The position numbers and the translations under genes were made by a program. The notes under the pieces were generated by a model that ran no database searches, was not told where the DNA came from, and saw nothing but the letters and a program-made list of their open reading frames with translations. Shown here in pieces: positions 60,401 through 64,000 of a stretch of 64,000 nucleotides of DNA; positions within the stretch are counted from its first letter, which is position 1; each line of letters opens with the position of its first letter. Origin of the DNA: SAR86 cluster bacterium (lineage in GTDB: Bacteria > Pseudomonadota > Gammaproteobacteria > Pseudomonadales > Pseudohongiellaceae); contig NVUL01000043.1 of the NCBI GenBank assembly GCA_002401885.1, positions 28,387 to 92,386 on the forward strand, given 5' to 3'.

Positions 60401-62533
60401 ATGCAGAAAATCGCACTTATCGGTAATCCCAATTGCGGGAAGACAACCCTCTTCAACGTGCTTACCGGCGCCAACCAAAAGGTCGGTAACTGGCCGGGCG
60501 TAACTGTAGAGAAGAAATTTGGTTATTTTGAGCTGGAAGACGAATCGATCGAACTGGTCGACCTACCCGGTATCTATTCCCTAGAACAAGATTACAGCGG
60601 CATAGATGAGAAGATTGCCCAAGACTATTTGGAACAAAGCGATATTGGCTTGATCGTCAACATCGTTGATGCGACCAATCTAGAAAGAAGTCTGATACTG
60701 ACACAGCAACTGATGGATCGCGACGTCCCAGTGCTGCTTGTTATGAATATGCTCGATGTGGCAGAGCAGCAAGGCATCACCGTCAGCGCGAACAAGCTTG
60801 CCGATAAACTGCAATTGCCGGTGATTGAGATGATTGCCTCACAGAAACGAGGCATCGATGAGCTACGCAGCGAACTGATCAGCAAGATCAATAGCGCTCC
60901 GGAAATAGTTAGACTGAGGGAAACTCCACTCTCCTTTACTAGCAGTGCCACCGAAGAAAAATTACTCCAGCGCTACCATCAGTCACGCCAACTCATCAAT
61001 GGAGTTGTCGAAGTCTCGCCTACTCACCACAGCCTTTCGGAACGTATCGACGCCGTGGTGATAAATAGATGGCTAGGCATTCCCTTCTTCCTGCTAATGA
61101 TCTACATGATCTTTACTATCGCTGTAAATCTTGGCGCCGTATTCATCGACTTCTTCGACATATTATTCGCAGCAGTACTGGTAGATGGAACGACTTGGCT
61201 ACTACGCGAAATTTCCGCGCCTGAGGTGATAATCACTCTACTTGCCCAAGGCGTGGGTGGTGGTATAACGCTGGTCGCAACGTTTATACCAGTCATTGGC
61301 TTTCTCTATCTCTGTCTCTCCGTATTGGAAGACTCCGGCTATATGTCCCGCGCCGCCTTCGTAATCGATAGGGCGATGAGCGGTATTGGCCTGCCAGGTA
61401 ACGCCTTCGTGCCACTGATCGTCGGCTTCGGCTGTAATGTGCCAGCGGTAATGGCCGCACGAAGCCTAGGAAGAGATAGCGATCGGCTGATGACTATCGC
61501 TATGGCTCCATTTATGAGCTGCGGTGCACGACTGACCGTCTACGCACTCTTTGCCGCCGCTTTCTTTCAGGAGAATGGGCAGAACATCGTATTCGGCCTC
61601 TATCTGCTCGGTATAGCGCTAGCGATATTTACCGGCTGGATATTTCGCAAACAACTCTTTACTAATGAGATCACACCTTCGTTTCAAGAAATGCCGGCTT
61701 ATCATGTTCCAATCGCACGCAATATTTTGCTCACTACCTGGTTTCGCTTGAAGTCTTTCGTTCTTCGCGCCGGAAAGACGATCGTTGTCGTGGTGATTGC
61801 GTTAAGTTTTCTGAACTCCATAAGCACCGACTTTAGTTTTGGCAATGAAGATTCGGAAGATTCTGTGCTTAGTGTAATAGGCAAGTCAATTACTCCGGCA
61901 TTCGCACCGCTAGGCATCGAAGAAGACAATTGGCCCGCAACAGTAGGACTATTTACTGGTATGTTTGCCAAGGAGGCGATCGTTGGAACCCTCGACGCAC
62001 TCTATAGCGAATCAAACGCGGATGCTTATGATGGCTCACCGCCTGACCTCATAGCTGCCGCAGGCGAAGCCATCTCCTCGATTGGCGCAGAGTTAGTAGC
62101 GCTGAGCTCTACCCTGACCGATCCCCTGGGCATATCGATTGGCGATGTTAGCGACCTAAATGCTGTTGCCGACGAACAGGAAATTGAATCCTCGACGCTT
62201 ACCAATATGGCCGCACTGTTTTCAGGCCCATTTGCCGCATTCTGTTACCTGGTTTTTATCTTACTCTATGCTCCCTGCGTGGCCGTGCTTGGCGCGATTA
62301 CTAAAGAAGCCGGCTGGCACTGGATGCTACTGGTATTCGGCTGGAGCACTGGACTCGCCTACATCACCGCTACGGTTATTTATCAGATTGGCACTTTCTC
62401 TGTAAACCCCCTATTCTCCTCAATATGGATAGTGAGCATGCTTACCATCTTGGTTGTCTTCATTCTTAATCTGAAGAGGCTCTCAAGCAAGATGGTGCCC
62501 AAGAATCTCATCCCGGCTGTTCAGCTAGTGTAG
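60401..62533 (+). CDS. feoB: Ferrous iron transporter FeoB
   Basis: A 710-residue protein: an N-terminal G domain with GNPNCGKTTLFNVLTGANQKVGNWPGVTVEKK, DLPGIYSL and a guanine-specificity NMLDVAEQ, a short GDI-like region, and a membrane part with two Gate-type motifs (MSRAAFVIDRAMSGIGLPGNAFVPLIVGFGCNVPAVMAARS, GLFTGMFAKEAIVGTL) and a final multi-helix region. It moves Fe(II) into the cytoplasm. Encoded with feoA under a Fur-box-like site; no feoC follows. Confidence 0.96.
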   Translation: MQKIALIGNPNCGKTTLFNVLTGANQKVGNWPGVTVEKKFGYFELEDESIELVDLPGIYSLEQDYSGIDEKIAQDYLEQSDIGLIVNIVDATNLERSLILTQQLMDRDVPVLLVMNMLDVAEQQGITVSANKLADKLQLPVIEMIASQKRGIDELRSELISKINSAPEIVRLRETPLSFTSSATEEKLLQRYHQSRQLINGVVEVSPTHHSLSERIDAVVINRWLGIPFFLLMIYMIFTIAVNLGAVFIDFFDILFAAVLVDGTTWLLREISAPEVIITLLAQGVGGGITLVATFIPVIGFLYLCLSVLEDSGYMSRAAFVIDRAMSGIGLPGNAFVPLIVGFGCNVPAVMAARSLGRDSDRLMTIAMAPFMSCGARLTVYALFAAAFFQENGQNIVFGLYLLGIALAIFTGWIFRKQLFTNEITPSFQEMPAYHVPIARNILLTTWFRLKSFVLRAGKTIVVVVIALSFLNSISTDFSFGNEDSEDSVLSVIGKSITPAFAPLGIEEDNWPATVGLFTGMFAKEAIVGTLDALYSESNADAYDGSPPDLIAAAGEAISSIGAELVALSSTLTDPLGISIGDVSDLNAVADEQEIESSTLTNMAALFSGPFAAFCYLVFILLYAPCVAVLGAITKEAGWHWMLLVFGWSTGLAYITATVIYQIGTFSVNPLFSSIWIVSMLTILVVFILNLKRLSSKMVPKNLIPAVQLV

Positions 62534-62543
62534 GAGAAAGAAC

Positions 62544-64000
62544 TTGCAGGACTCAGTGCAACAGGGTGCTCGACTCCCTGTCCTTAAGTTTCTCGTGGGC
62601 GGGATTACTCTTCTTCTGCTGAGCAAGATTTTTCTAGCAACCGCTCTCGACTTATACAGCGACGAAGTCTTCTACTGGCAGGCATCCGCAAATCCGGCCA
62701 TCGCGTACAGCGATCTACCGTTCATGACTGCGCTGCTCATCGGATTAGGCTCTGCTCTCGATTCATACAATACCCTCGCGTCACGAAGCCTATTCATCTT
62801 GATGGGGAGCTCCCTGCCGCTGCTCGTGTATTGGATTGCCAAGCCAATCACAAATCCCAAGCATGCCATAGAGTCTGCAGCGTTAAGCTTGTGCCTGCCG
62901 CTTGCAGGCTTCCTTGGCCTTCTGGCCGTACCAGACGTTCCTCTAATTTTCTTTGGTCTCTTGGCAATCGGTTTCTTCGAGCGAGCACTGCGCACCGATC
63001 AATTATTGTATTGGGCGTTTACCGGCTCGTTTGTGGCGCTGGGTCTGTGCACGCACTACCGTTTCTTCCTCTACCCAGCAGCCGCCATACTTTTCCTGAC
63101 TTGCTTTAGACAAGAACAAAGCCAATGGAAAAACCCACACCTATGGCTAAGCATCCTCATTGCGAGCCTTGGATTGATACCCATCCTTTGGTTCAATCTA
63201 AGCAACCAACTGAGCAGCGCGAGCTTCTACTTCGTAGATAGACACCCCTGGGAATTTCAGGCTTCCGGCCTGTTACACCTTTTTAAGCAAGCAGGCTTGG
63301 TTACACCACCACTCTATATGCTATTCGCCTACACGATAGTTTTGATGTATCAAAAGGCGATCGTCGGCGATCGTAGTGCCGCGCTCCTACTCAGCTTTTC
63401 GCTGGTCAATGTACTAGTCTATTTGTTGCTTGCGCCATGGACAGATGCCACCAGCACGTCTATTCACTGGCCTCTTTCCGGCTACTTCCCTCTGCTCATT
63501 TACGTACCCTTTGCTCTAAGAAACGCTGCGAATTTACTCGGCGCATATTTTACTGCACAAACGGCCCACCGGCTCGTCATCGCCATCCCAATTATCGGCT
63601 TTCTTGGCACCCTCACTGCTCTATTTGGAGTCGGTTCTCAGGCTTTTCAATTGCAGCTCCAGCCACTTATTGGAGCGGGTGTACTATCGAATAAAATGGC
63701 CGGGTGGACACAATTTAGCAGCCATGTAGATGAACTCTTAAAACGCGAATTTGCAGAATCACCGCTGCTGTTAACCGATAACTACTACACGCTCGCACAG
63801 ATCGAATTCGCTGGACTAACGCGCCAAGGATTTACCCTAGATGAGGAAAAAGCAGTCCGCGATGGTCGTATAACCCAATATCAACTCTGGCAGAAGGACA
63901 GAGTCGGCTTAGAGCAGGTAGCGGCGAGCGAGTATCTATTTATTGCGGAGGACAGCACATTGGACACGGCAGCAAAGCACGATCTGCTATCCGAACTCTG
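62544..64000 (+). CDS. GT39-like multi-pass glycosyltransferase, 3' end cut by window
   Basis: This long frame is missing from the ORF track because it has no stop before the window end. The start is TTG at 62544, seven bases after a GGAG site just after feoB. I translated it through to base 64000 with no stop. After LYSDEVFYWQASANPAIAYSDLPFMTALLIGLGSAL, the first luminal loop typical of ArnT/PMT-type GT39 enzymes (DEVFYW, acidic residues), it has about eight or more membrane helices and a C-terminal soluble part (SSHVDELLKREFAES). It uses lipid-linked sugar donors. It may be cotranscribed with feoAB by read-through, though functions differ. Confidence 0.8.
   Translation, partial: MQDSVQQGARLPVLKFLVGGITLLLLSKIFLATALDLYSDEVFYWQASANPAIAYSDLPFMTALLIGLGSALDSYNTLASRSLFILMGSSLPLLVYWIAKPITNPKHAIESAALSLCLPLAGFLGLLAVPDVPLIFFGLLAIGFFERALRTDQLLYWAFTGSFVALGLCTHYRFFLYPAAAILFLTCFRQEQSQWKNPHLWLSILIASLGLIPILWFNLSNQLSSASFYFVDRHPWEFQASGLLHLFKQAGLVTPPLYMLFAYTIVLMYQKAIVGDRSAALLLSFSLVNVLVYLLLAPWTDATSTSIHWPLSGYFPLLIYVPFALRNAANLLGAYFTAQTAHRLVIAIPIIGFLGTLTALFGVGSQAFQLQLQPLIGAGVLSNKMAGWTQFSSHVDELLKREFAESPLLLTDNYYTLAQIEFAGLTRQGFTLDEEKAVRDGRITQYQLWQKDRVGLEQVAASEYLFIAEDSTLDTAAKHDLLSEL

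Noticed and set aside
62672-63694. Three ORFs of the track at 62672, 62831 and 63437
   Set aside because: They are shadows of the long GT39-like frame from 62544 to the window end, which has clear membrane-protein character and a ribosome-binding site.

Overview
The window reads as one continuous chromosomal segment of an aerobic gammaproteobacterium. The combination of RpoS, UbiC, a pstSCAB-phoU/phoR/ppk/ppx phosphate region, Bfr/Bfd next to feoAB, NfsA and an OmpA/OprF-type porin supports this. A marine or environmental heterotroph is an inference from the copper-linked secreted proteins, the acyl-CoA/CoA-transferase catabolic genes and an F420-type FO synthase. Genes are dense, many are translationally coupled, and TTG/GTG starts are common. 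I see no insertion sequence, prophage, CRISPR array, tRNA or rRNA.

Layout. 1-10924: an M24 peptidase cut by the window edge, two paralogous DUF1232 (YkvA-like) genes each beside a peptidase, a secreted amidohydrolase, a fused FO synthase (FbiC), a coupled four-gene operon (SDR, multi-TM protein, CDP-alcohol phosphatidyltransferase, secreted chorismate mutase) and an M20 peptidase. 11007-13574: a three-gene operon with a MotA/ZorA-like channel, a MotB/ZorB-like OmpA protein and an unknown protein with a possible zinc site. 13727-22970: secreted and membrane proteins of unknown role, SURF1, a cytochrome c/copper-monooxygenase-like protein, a pair of secreted paralogues and two CopC-like paralogues around a thioesterase. 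23019-30234: NfsA, a class C beta-lactamase-fold hydrolase, an HtrA protease divergent from a ToxR-like regulator, CopCD and an SDR. 30278-32986: a packed operon of glycosyltransferase, nucleoside-phosphorylase-like and spore-photoproduct-lyase-like radical SAM genes.

33119-45801: a catabolic operon (quinone-reductase-like MDR, two SDRs, acyl-CoA dehydrogenase), a GNAT-aminotransferase pair, a 40-codon reading frame followed by a strong terminator that the supplied ORF track missed, a DUF2306-like membrane protein, a YtrA-type GntR/ABC operon with a perfect inverted-repeat operator, a CoA-transferase, RpoS and UbiC. 45886-58960: an OmpA porin and a phosphate regulon with phoR, phoU, pstB, pstA, pstC and pstS, then ppk and ppx. 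Pho-box-like sites face both pstS and ppk. No phoB lies beside phoR. 59133-64000: bacterioferritin, Bfd, a Fur-box-like site, FeoA, FeoB and a GT39-like membrane glycosyltransferase that runs off the window and is absent from the ORF track.

The best candidates for something undescribed are the ZorAB-like operon with its unknown third gene, the glycosyltransferase/phosphorylase/SPL-like operon, the lipid-like operon carrying a secreted chorismate mutase, and the copper-associated cluster of paralogous secreted proteins. All functional statements come from reading motifs and recalling families; no database search was run.
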